Positions 31,644-39,082 of a stretch of DNA of 43,217 bases are shown piece by piece; position 1 is the first letter of the stretch, and every line of letters starts with the position of its first letter. The stretch is from Bacillota bacterium. GTDB lineage: Bacteria; Bacillota; Clostridia; Oscillospirales; Acutalibacteraceae. The stretch covers positions 1 to 43,217 of the forward strand of contig JAEWBE010000077.1 in NCBI GenBank assembly GCA_023391275.1, read 5' to 3'. Under the pieces are notes generated by a model. That model was not told the origin of the DNA. It was given only the letters and a program-made list of their open reading frames with translations, and searched no databases. The position numbers and the translations under genes were made by a program.

Positions 31644-31671
31644 AAAGGCGTTCCCACAGCGGAACGCCTTT
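31644..31671 (-). terminator. Probable terminator of the ROK gene
   Basis: AAAGGCGTTCC (31644-31654) pairs with GGAACGCCTTT (31661-31671). Read on the minus strand it follows the ROK gene by about 80 bases and is trailed by TTTGTTGTTTG. Confidence 0.6.
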
Positions 31672-31748
31672 AAGATGGCTCTGTTTTTTTGAGCTTTTAG
31701 TGTAAATTCTGTATCGCCGCATGTCCCAAAACAGGCAGGGCTGACATA

Positions 31749-32999
31749 TCAGGATTGTTGAAAGTTGTAGGAATCATTTTGGGGGTTGCATAATTCATCG
31801 AATATTACATCCCGGGAAAGTGCGAAAAGTCCATAAATTCCGGAGTTTTTTTCCAATTTGGCAGGGACTACAGGAACCGGAGCAAATGCGTTTTCCTTTA
31901 CAATACGGTTTATGATCGGGAGCATCTGAGAATCAAAAACGGTATATTCCCCGCCGAAAATCACCAGATCACAGTTAAGAAGACAAATTATGTTGGATAT
32001 TGTTCCGCCGATAATCACGGCAATCTCATCCACGCACTGTTTTAAAAATAAATCGCCGTCCTGCCAGACTTTAATGATGTCTTTAAAGCCAAACGTATCA
32101 ATCGATTTTCCCAGATCTGCAAAGGCGTCCAATGTTTTCTTTGGCGCTTCTTTTCTTATTTTGGCTGATAACGCATTTATGTTGGTTGAACCGCCCAGGT
32201 TATGAAAAGAATATCTGCATGTATCTTTTTTATCGTTGTCAGTTGTAATCTCATTGGCGATTTCACCCGCACAATTGGTGCTTCCTTCGTAAATCGCGCC
32301 GTTTATAATAATGCCGGCGCCCAGCCCCAGCCCGCCGCTGACATACACAAGGTCTTTCGAAGCCTTGCCTGCTCCATAAGTATATTCTCCCATGGTCGCC
32401 GCATTCACATCATTGACCACAAGCACCGAAGTGCCAAAGCATGATTCCATCTGCCGTGAAAGATCCCCCATGTTCCAGTTGGCAAAGTTGGAATTGGCAA
32501 AAAAGGACCTGTTTGCGGGGTCGTAGATACCCGGGCAGGAAATTGCGATGATGGCCAAATCGCGATTGGTCAGGTTGCTGGAGGAAAGCAATAGCCTTGC
32601 CGCATTCAGTACCAGGTCCAGCCTTGTCGCATAAGGGGATTCGTTGGCTATGTTCACGGTGAATTGATTGAGAATACCCCCGCCAAGGTTCGCCAGGACA
32701 AAGATAGGATCTTCAAAATTCAATTCGATCGCGATAATATATTGATAAGTTTTATTAAATTTCAACAAAATCGGCTTTCTGCCGCCCATGGACATGGAAA
32801 CCCCGGCGCCGACCTCATTAATGATTCCCATGCTTAACAAAGCTGCAATATTCTCTGTCATGGCAGATTTGCTGATGCATAGCTTTCGTGCAAGTTCTGC
32901 CCTGGAGATGGGCTCATCACAGTATATTTTGTCTAAAATGACTCTTTGATTGATTGACCGAATATGTGTTTGGTCTACAGTCTGTTTAATATTGATCAC
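31749..32999 (-). CDS. ROK-family (XylR/NagC-type) transcriptional regulator
   Basis: About 416 residues. An N-terminal winged helix (ILDKIYCDEPISRAELARKL, then SKSAMTENIAALLSMGII) precedes a ROK sugar-kinase-like domain with VNDVNAATMGEYTYGAGK and VYVSGGLGLGAGIIINGAIYEG. The family's Cys-rich zinc motif (usually Cys-x-Cys-Gly-x2-Gly-Cys after GH) is missing: GEIANEITTDNDKKDTCRYSF stands in its place (split as GEIANEITTDN and DKKDTCRYSF). This is odd and may alter ligand sensing. The frame is open to a TTG at 33026, but a GTG at 32999 is chosen because it starts close to the usual VDQ..IRS.N region; neither has a strong ribosome binding site. It faces the Opp-type operon, whose promoter holds a XylR-like operator. 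Confidence 0.85.
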   Translation of the reverse strand: MINIKQTVDQTHIRSINQRVILDKIYCDEPISRAELARKLCISKSAMTENIAALLSMGIINEVGAGVSMSMGGRKPILLKFNKTYQYIIAIELNFEDPIFVLANLGGGILNQFTVNIANESPYATRLDLVLNAARLLLSSSNLTNRDLAIIAISCPGIYDPANRSFFANSNFANWNMGDLSRQMESCFGTSVLVVNDVNAATMGEYTYGAGKASKDLVYVSGGLGLGAGIIINGAIYEGSTNCAGEIANEITTDNDKKDTCRYSFHNLGGSTNINALSAKIRKEAPKKTLDAFADLGKSIDTFGFKDIIKVWQDGDLFLKQCVDEIAVIIGGTISNIICLLNCDLVIFGGEYTVFDSQMLPIINRIVKENAFAPVPVVPAKLEKNSGIYGLFALSRDVIFDELCNPQNDSYNFQQS

Positions 33000-33141
33000 G
33001 ATCCGTTCAAAATGTATAGTTAGCAAACCATACGAACTTTATTTTAATAATAACACGGAACAATATTAATTACAATACTCATATTATAAATAAGAAAAAC
33101 AAAGCGTTTTTTGTCACATTTAAAAAATGCGGCTTAACTGA

Positions 33142-33170
33142 TTGACATTTTTAAAAATTGGTGGTAATAT
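33142..33170 (+). promoter_or_regulatory. Promoter of the peptide importer operon
   Basis: -35 TTGACA (33142-33147), 17-base spacer, -10 TAATAT (33165-33170). The start would be near 33177, about 150 bases before the oppA-like gene. Confidence 0.85.
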
Positions 33171-33184
33171 CAAGGCAGCTAATA

Positions 33185-33205
33185 AGTTCGTTTGCAAAAC
33201 AAACT
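33185..33205. promoter_or_regulatory. XylR-type operator for the ROK regulator
   Basis: AGTTCGTT (33185-33192) and AACAAACT (33198-33205) separated by five bases (TGCAA). This is the half-site and spacing of the Bacillus XylR operator (AGTTTGTT-N5-AACAAACT) with one change. It lies just after the expected transcription start, suited to repression. A single half-site ACGAACT lies at 33032-33038 before the ROK gene itself. Confidence 0.7.
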
Positions 33206-33208
33206 AAA

Positions 33209-33243
33209 GCAAATGAATTTATAAAAAACAAAAATTCATTTGC
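33209..33243. repeat. 12-bp inverted repeat in the oppA leader
   Basis: GCAAATGAATTT (33209-33220) and AAATTCATTTGC (33232-33243) are perfect arms around 11 A-rich bases. It could be a second regulator site or an mRNA hairpin. The region 33000-33326 holds no gene. Confidence 0.6.
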
Positions 33244-33326
33244 GGCAACTCTATTTTAAAATATTCTGTATAAATATTTTGTTTATTTTGTACAGGATTC
33301 AAATGAAGAAGAAAGAAGTGATTTCT

Positions 33327-34985
33327 ATGAAAAAGAGCAAACTGATTGCGCTGATTCTTGCGGCAACCATGGCTACGGCAGCAAGCGGTTGCGGATTTAC
33401 AGGCTCTACGGGCAGTGCTGTAACATCAGGCGCACCCCAAACTGCATCCCAGGCGGCCGCCGCTACCAAACCGGTTAGTGACACTATTACGGTTTACGAC
33501 ACAAATGAAATCAGAACCCTGGTACAGTGGGACGCTTCCGACACCAATTCCTTTACCATTCTGAACAACGTTTCGGAAGGACTCTACAGGCTGAATGCGA
33601 AAAACGATCCGGAACCGGCACTGGCAGCAAGCTATAAGGTGTCTGACGACAAACTGACTTATACATTTACCCTAAGAGATAATCTTAAGTGGAGCAATGG
33701 TACTGCGCTTACTGCGAAGGACTTTGCATATTCATGGCTAAAGCAAATGAGCACGGACGCCACAAACGGGTATTCCTTCATTATGACGGATTACATTGTA
33801 AACGGCGCGGAGTATCTTGCCGGCAAAGCAAAAGCTGCCGACGTCGGAATCAAAGCGGTTGACGACAAGACGCTGGAAGTCAAGCTCAAACAGCCCACTC
33901 CGTATTTTGTAAGACTGACTGTTCTTCCGATGTTCTTCCCGCTGAATGAGGAATACGTCAAATCCCAGGGGGCCCAATTCGGATTGAAAGCAGAAAACAT
34001 GATTTACTGCGGCCCCTATACCCTTACCACCTATGATCCCGCGAGCGGCAGTACATTAAAAAAGAATGACAGCTACTGGGACGCTGCCAATGTGAAGGTT
34101 CCCAATGTGAATGTCCGCATTATCAAGGATGCGTCTACAGCACTCAATGCGTATAAATCCGGTGAACTCTCCAGAGTGATGCTTTCTTCCTCCGATGTGC
34201 CGGCAATGAAATCCAGTGCGGAATTCAGCACCACCAGCGAATTCAGAACTACCTACCTGCAGTATAATCTGAAAGACAAAGCGCTTTCCAACAAAAACAT
34301 TCGTCTTGCACTCGGCTACGCGGTTGACCGCAAGACTTTGACAGATGTCGTCCTCGCGGACGGTTCCGCACCTGCAACCGGTCTGATCGCGAACTCAATG
34401 TACGGTGACGGCCAGAAGTCGTTCCGTGAACTGAACGGCGATATCTCCACTTTTGACGCTGCGAAAGCGAAAGAATACTGGGATAAAGGCGTTAAGGAAC
34501 TTGGCAGCGCGCCTTCGCTGACTCTGCTTACGGCGGATGATTCGGTGACAAAGACAATTGCCACCTATGTGCAGGATCAGTTCAAAAAGGTTTTGGGAGC
34601 GGATGTGAAAATTGACTCCAAGACTACAAAAGCCAGAAACCAGCTCATGGATGACAATAATTACCAGATGGCCGTTACCGCCTGGGGCGCAGACTATGAC
34701 GACGCCATGACTTATATGGATCTTTGGACGAATGGCACCCCGTATCGCGGCAACTACAAGAATGACACATACAATGCCCTGATTGCCGACGCGAAAAAGC
34801 AGACTGACGACGCAAAGCGCCTTCAGGATATGCTGACTGCGGAAAAGACACTGGTTGCTGATGATGCAGTGGTTGCTCCGCTCTACTACAGAGGAGCCGC
34901 CTACCTGACGAAGCCGAATGTGAAGAATCTGATTACGCATCCGTTCGGCACTCCGATAGAGTTTAAATATGCTTCGATAGAGTAA
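33327..34985 (+). CDS. oppA: Oligopeptide ABC transporter, substrate-binding lipoprotein (OppA-like)
   Basis: A 552-residue lipoprotein: signal peptide MKKSKLIALILAATMATAAS and lipidated Cys22 (AASGC). The SBP_bac_5 fold follows, with the family's markers EIRTLVQWDASDTNS, YRLNAKNDPEPALAASYKVS, YTFTLRDNLKWSNGTALTAKDFAYSW (split as YTFTLRDNLKW and NGTALTAKDFAYSW), GPYTLTTYDPASG, IRLALGYAVDRKTL and AWGADYDDAMTYMDLW. The resemblance is to OppA/MppA-type binders of short peptides. ATG 33327 gives a standard signal peptide and has GAAGTGA upstream; ATG 33303 is an alternative eight codons earlier. Substrates might include peptides or cell-wall muropeptides; the sugar-type ROK repressor makes a glycosylated or muramyl peptide attractive, but this is inference. 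Confidence 0.9.
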   Translation: MKKSKLIALILAATMATAASGCGFTGSTGSAVTSGAPQTASQAAAATKPVSDTITVYDTNEIRTLVQWDASDTNSFTILNNVSEGLYRLNAKNDPEPALAASYKVSDDKLTYTFTLRDNLKWSNGTALTAKDFAYSWLKQMSTDATNGYSFIMTDYIVNGAEYLAGKAKAADVGIKAVDDKTLEVKLKQPTPYFVRLTVLPMFFPLNEEYVKSQGAQFGLKAENMIYCGPYTLTTYDPASGSTLKKNDSYWDAANVKVPNVNVRIIKDASTALNAYKSGELSRVMLSSSDVPAMKSSAEFSTTSEFRTTYLQYNLKDKALSNKNIRLALGYAVDRKTLTDVVLADGSAPATGLIANSMYGDGQKSFRELNGDISTFDAAKAKEYWDKGVKELGSAPSLTLLTADDSVTKTIATYVQDQFKKVLGADVKIDSKTTKARNQLMDDNNYQMAVTAWGADYDDAMTYMDLWTNGTPYRGNYKNDTYNALIADAKKQTDDAKRLQDMLTAEKTLVADDAVVAPLYYRGAAYLTKPNVKNLITHPFGTPIEFKYASIE

Positions 34986-35015
34986 GTGCTTAAACAATAA
35001 AAGCATAGATAGAAA

Positions 35016-35050
35016 ACAAAGAGGGGGATAGAAATTGTCCTCCTCTTTGT
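35016..35050 (+). other. Intercistronic hairpin after oppA
   Basis: ACAAAGAGGGGGA (35016-35028) pairs with TCCTCCTCTTTGT (35038-35050) at 12 of 13 positions around nine bases. No T-run follows, so it more likely stabilises the oppA mRNA or attenuates readthrough than ends transcription. Confidence 0.6.
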
Positions 35051-35159
35051 TGTAAAATGGACTTGGGTTTATTTGATTGGCCAACAGGGACGCGACGCGC
35101 GCCTCAGAGAGAATTTTACCCAGATATGTTATAAAACAAGATAAAGGAGGGCACACGGA

Positions 35160-36101
35160 ATGTTCAGATATATCTGCAAGAGAATCGTTTATTTGCTGAT
35201 TACTCTGCTGATCATTATCACTACCACATTTTTTCTGATGAAAAAGCTGCCGGGTACTCCGTTTGACTCGGAACGCTTTTCCATGCTGCCTGCAGCGCAG
35301 CAAGCACAATTCCTGGAAAAATACGGCTTGAATGATCCGGTTGCTGTGCAGTACGGCAAGTACATAGTCAATGTATTCAGGGGAGACTTCGGGACTTCGT
35401 TTTTCTACGCGGGACAGCCGGTTTCCGGTGTGATTTTGGGGCGGATCGGTCCGTCGGCTTTAATCGGACTGCAGGCGATCCTCCTCGGCCTTTCGCTGGG
35501 CCTGATACTGGGCATTATCGCAGCGTGGCGGCACAACAGCGGAATCGATTATTTCACGATGGTAGTCGCTGTTTTGGGCGTCTCTGTTCCAAACTTTGTA
35601 GCGGCGGCGCTGCTGCAGTACTTCGTTGGCTTAAAATGGGGAATTCTTCCCGTCGCTTTCTGGGAAAGCTGGAAGAGTTCCATTCTTCCTTCCATTGCGC
35701 TGTCATTTACGGTTACCGCGATGATTGCGCGGTTTATGCGAACCGAAATGCTCGATGTGCTGGAGCAGGACTATATTATTACCGCAAAGGCAAAAGGGCT
35801 TAACCAATTTAAGGTATTAATGCGGCATGCGGTGCGCAACTCCATCATTCCGGTGGTTACTATTTTAGGGCCGATTGTCGTGAACCTGCTGACAGGTTCG
35901 CTCGCAATTGAAAATATCTACAGCATTCCCGGCATCGGCAGCCTTTTTGTTGATTCCATTAAAACCAATGACTATTCCACCATTATGGGAATTACCATTT
36001 TTTACAGTGCGTTCTACATCTTTGTGGTGATGATCGTAGATATTCTCTATTCGGTGATTGACCCGAGAATTCGTCTGGCATCAGGTGGGGAAGGACAGTG
36101 A
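35160..36101 (+). CDS. oppB: Oligopeptide ABC transporter permease (OppB-like)
   Basis: A 313-residue permease of the DppB/OppB family, starting with MFRYICKRIVYLLITLLIII and the family segment TTFFLMKKLPGTPFD. The protein has six helices. The EAA coupling loop is DYIITAKAKGLNQFKVLMRHAVRN (split as DYIITAKAKGLNQ and FKVLMRHAVRNS), and the C-terminus has YSVIDPRIRL, the normal ending. AAAGGAGGG lies upstream of the ATG. The next gene begins five bases after its stop. Confidence 0.93.
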   Translation: MFRYICKRIVYLLITLLIIITTTFFLMKKLPGTPFDSERFSMLPAAQQAQFLEKYGLNDPVAVQYGKYIVNVFRGDFGTSFFYAGQPVSGVILGRIGPSALIGLQAILLGLSLGLILGIIAAWRHNSGIDYFTMVVAVLGVSVPNFVAAALLQYFVGLKWGILPVAFWESWKSSILPSIALSFTVTAMIARFMRTEMLDVLEQDYIITAKAKGLNQFKVLMRHAVRNSIIPVVTILGPIVVNLLTGSLAIENIYSIPGIGSLFVDSIKTNDYSTIMGITIFYSAFYIFVVMIVDILYSVIDPRIRLASGGEGQ

Positions 36102-36105
36102 TCAT

Positions 36106-37032
36106 ATGACGCAGAAAGTTGAAATCCCGCAGGAGCTTTTTGAAAAAGCCATTGTGGATAAGGATGAGAAAGAACATATTGCCCGGCCTAATCTGACCGC
36201 TTTTCAGGACGGATGGCTTCGCTTAAAAAAGAATAAGGCTGCGGTTGTGAGCTTAGCTGTTTTAACGGTTATCATTTTACTTGCGATCTTTGGCCCGCTT
36301 TTATCAAAGTATACCTATTATGATACCGACTACGCCCACACCTACCAAAACCCCAACATGATGCACCTTTTTGGCACGGACCAGTTTGGGCGTGATCAGT
36401 GGGCGCGTATCTGGCAGGGGACACGGATCTCGCTGCTGATTGCCGTCGCGGCCGCGTTCATTGACTTGTTCGTCGGCGTTACATTCGGCGCGGTATCCGC
36501 TCTGTTCGGAGGAAAAGTGGACGCGGTCATGCAGCGCGTTATTGAAATCCTTGTGGGAATTCCACAGCTCATCATTATCATTTTGCTGATGATGGTGATG
36601 CCGTCGGGAATCGGGACGATCATTTTGGCGCTTTCTATTACCGGCTGGGTCAACATGGCGCGGCTTGTGCGCGCGCAGATTCTTAAACTGAAAAATCAGG
36701 AGTTTGTTTTGGCCGCAAGGGTGCTGGGCACCGGAAACCGGGAAATTATTTTAAAACATTTGATCCCGAATACTGTGGGCGTAATTGTAATTAATGCGAT
36801 GTTTACAATACCCACGGCAATTTTTACGGAAGCTTTTTTGAGTTTTATTGGAATCGGACTTGCGGAGCCAAAGGCTTCTCTTGGCGTTCTGATCAACAAT
36901 GGATATCAGGTGCTGCATAATTTCCCGTATCTGCTGATTTATCCTGCCGTGGTCATTGTGCTGATCATGGTTTGCTTCAGTATTTTAGGCGATGGACTTC
37001 GCGATGCGCTTGATCCCAGAATGAGACAGTAA
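36106..37032 (+). CDS. oppC: Oligopeptide ABC transporter permease (OppC-like)
   Basis: A 308-residue permease of the DppC/OppC family. A cytoplasmic N-terminus (MTQKVEIPQELFEK) leads to the characteristic FQDGWLRLKKNKAAVVSLAV and the HLFGTDQFGRDQWARIWQGT segment, then the EAA loop EFVLAARVLGTGNREIILKHLIPN (split as EFVLAARVLGTGN and REIILKHLIPN) and the ending DGLRDALDPRMRQ. ATG 36106 is used, following GGGGAAGGAC; the frame is open further upstream only because it overlaps oppB. Confidence 0.93.
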   Translation: MTQKVEIPQELFEKAIVDKDEKEHIARPNLTAFQDGWLRLKKNKAAVVSLAVLTVIILLAIFGPLLSKYTYYDTDYAHTYQNPNMMHLFGTDQFGRDQWARIWQGTRISLLIAVAAAFIDLFVGVTFGAVSALFGGKVDAVMQRVIEILVGIPQLIIIILLMMVMPSGIGTIILALSITGWVNMARLVRAQILKLKNQEFVLAARVLGTGNREIILKHLIPNTVGVIVINAMFTIPTAIFTEAFLSFIGIGLAEPKASLGVLINNGYQVLHNFPYLLIYPAVVIVLIMVCFSILGDGLRDALDPRMRQ

Positions 37033-37044
37033 GGAGGCTGTGCA

Positions 37045-38046
37045 ATGAGTAAACTCTTGGAAGTTGAAAATCTAACCATTAATATTCAGACACAGCACGG
37101 CGCTGTTCAGGCGGTGCGGGGGGTAAGCTTCTCGCTGGATAAAGGCGAAACGCTCGCCATCGTTGGGGAATCCGGCTCCGGAAAATCAATAACGGCAAAG
37201 GGGATCATGCGGCTCCTGCCCAATAACGGGAAGATTGTGGACGGCTGCGTGAAACTCGAGGGGCAAAATCTTGCGGATCTCAGCGAACGTCAGATGCAGC
37301 AAATCCGCGGCTGCGACATCTCTATGATATTTCAGGATCCAATGACTTCACTGAATCCGACCATGACAGTGGGAAAACAGATTATAGAAGTTCTGCATGA
37401 GCATCGCCGGGACTTGTCACAGGAAATGCTCCGGGCGAAGGCAATTGAGCAAATCGGGTTGGTGGGAATCTCCAATCCGCAGACAAGATTCAACCAGTAC
37501 CCCCATCAGCTTTCCGGAGGAATGCGTCAGCGCGTCGTTATTGCAATTGCGCTTGCGTGCAGTCCGAAAGTCTTAATTGCAGATGAGCCTACCACTGCAC
37601 TGGATGTAACGATTCAGGCTCAGATTTTAAATCTGATGAAGGACCTGCAGGGTAAAATCGACACGTCCATCATCATCATTACCCATAATTTAGGCGTGGT
37701 GGCCAACATTGCCAACCGTGTCGCAGTTATGTACGGGGGCAAGCTGGTGGAAACCGGCAGTGTTCGCGAACTGTTTTATAATACCGCCCATCCCTACACG
37801 CAGGGACTTTTGGCTTCCATCCCGAAGCTGCACGAGCACGAGCAACAACTTTCCTCCATCCCCGGCACACCGCCGGACCTTATGAACCCCCCGAAAGGCT
37901 GTCCGTTTGCCGCACGCTGTGAATGTACCATGAAGGTGTGTCAGGAGTATATGCCCGACTACACGCAAAGTTCCGATACACATTTCGCCGCCTGCTGGCT
38001 GCTGGATAACCGTGCAAAAGGGCAGGGAGGTGTAAAGAATGTCTGA
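37045..38046 (+). CDS. oppD: Oligopeptide ABC transporter ATPase (OppD-like)
   Basis: A 333-residue ATPase: Walker A GESGSGKSI (41-49), Q-loop MIFQDPMTSLNP, signature LSGGMRQRV, Walker B LIADEPTTALD and H-loop ITHNLGVV. The C-terminal extension PPKGCPFAARCECTMKVC contains four Cys spaced as in the OppD/DppD oligo_HPY region, which in some homologues binds an iron-sulfur cluster. GGAGG is eight bases before the ATG. It overlaps the next ATPase gene by eight bases. Confidence 0.94.
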   Translation: MSKLLEVENLTINIQTQHGAVQAVRGVSFSLDKGETLAIVGESGSGKSITAKGIMRLLPNNGKIVDGCVKLEGQNLADLSERQMQQIRGCDISMIFQDPMTSLNPTMTVGKQIIEVLHEHRRDLSQEMLRAKAIEQIGLVGISNPQTRFNQYPHQLSGGMRQRVVIAIALACSPKVLIADEPTTALDVTIQAQILNLMKDLQGKIDTSIIIITHNLGVVANIANRVAVMYGGKLVETGSVRELFYNTAHPYTQGLLASIPKLHEHEQQLSSIPGTPPDLMNPPKGCPFAARCECTMKVCQEYMPDYTQSSDTHFAACWLLDNRAKGQGGVKNV

Positions 38047-39019
38047 TAAAAAAGTACTGTTGCAGGTTAAAAACCTGAAAAGATATTTCAATGTTGGAAA
38101 AAATCAGATACTCAAAGCAGTCGATGATGTTAGCTTCGATATTTACAAAGGGGAAACCTTTGGTTTGGTCGGGGAATCCGGCTGCGGAAAATCCACTCTG
38201 GGGCGCACCATCATCCGCCTTTATGACGCGACCGGCGGTACGGTTCTGCTGGATGGAACCGATGTGCACGGCAAGCTGACTGCCGCGCAGGGCCATGAGC
38301 TTTCCCGCCGGATGCAGATGATTTTTCAGGATCCTTACGCTTCTTTAAACCCCCGCATGAAAGTAATGGACATTGTCGCGGAGGGAATTGACGCGCACGG
38401 CCTGGCGAAATCCGCGCAGGAACGCGCCCAGATGGTAGTCGACCTGTTGGAAGTCGTGGGACTGCAGGAGGAGCACGCAAATCGTTTTCCACACGAATTT
38501 TCCGGAGGACAAAGGCAGCGCATCGGCATTGCGCGCGCGCTGGCGGTCATGCCGGACTTTATTATTGCGGATGAACCTATTTCTGCGCTGGATGTTTCCA
38601 TTCAGGCTCAAGTGATCAATCTTCTTAAAAAATTGCAGAATCAGCGTCAGCTGACCTATCTTTTTATTGCGCATGACCTTTCTATGGTAAAACACCTCAG
38701 CGACCGTGTAGGGGTAATGTACCTTGGCTGCATGGCGGAACTGGCGGGCAGCAGGGAATTGTTTGAACATCCGCTGCACCCTTACACGCAGGCGCTGCTT
38801 TCGGCGATTCCTCTGCCGGACCCCGACCTGGAACAGTCGAGGGAGCGTGTAATGCTCGAAGGCACGATTCCAAGCCCCATCAATCTGCCGGAGTGCTGTC
38901 ACTTCTGTTCGCGTTGCCCTAAAGCGATGGATATTTGCAGGAAGCAGTCACCCAAGATGGCGGAGGTTGAACCGGGGCATTGGGTTGCTTGCCATTTAAT
39001 ACAGTCCTCAAAAGAATAA
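38039..39019 (+). CDS. oppF: Oligopeptide ABC transporter ATPase (OppF-like)
   Basis: A 326-residue ATPase: Walker A GESGCGKST, Q-loop MIFQDPYASLNP, signature FSGGQRQRIGIARAL, Walker B IIADEPISALDVS and H-loop IAHDLSMVKHL. The C-terminal Cys cluster PECCHFCSRCPKAMDIC mirrors that of OppD. It pairs with OppD on the OppBC membrane core. The ribosome binding site GGGAGG is inside the oppD end. A transglutaminase-like gene follows after 63 bp. Confidence 0.94.
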   Translation: MSDKKVLLQVKNLKRYFNVGKNQILKAVDDVSFDIYKGETFGLVGESGCGKSTLGRTIIRLYDATGGTVLLDGTDVHGKLTAAQGHELSRRMQMIFQDPYASLNPRMKVMDIVAEGIDAHGLAKSAQERAQMVVDLLEVVGLQEEHANRFPHEFSGGQRQRIGIARALAVMPDFIIADEPISALDVSIQAQVINLLKKLQNQRQLTYLFIAHDLSMVKHLSDRVGVMYLGCMAELAGSRELFEHPLHPYTQALLSAIPLPDPDLEQSRERVMLEGTIPSPINLPECCHFCSRCPKAMDICRKQSPKMAEVEPGHWVACHLIQSSKE

Positions 39020-39082
39020 ACAACCGATTGCGCATGCCGTTTTTCTTTGAAAACCGGTGTGCGTATTGGAGGAGAAGATAAA

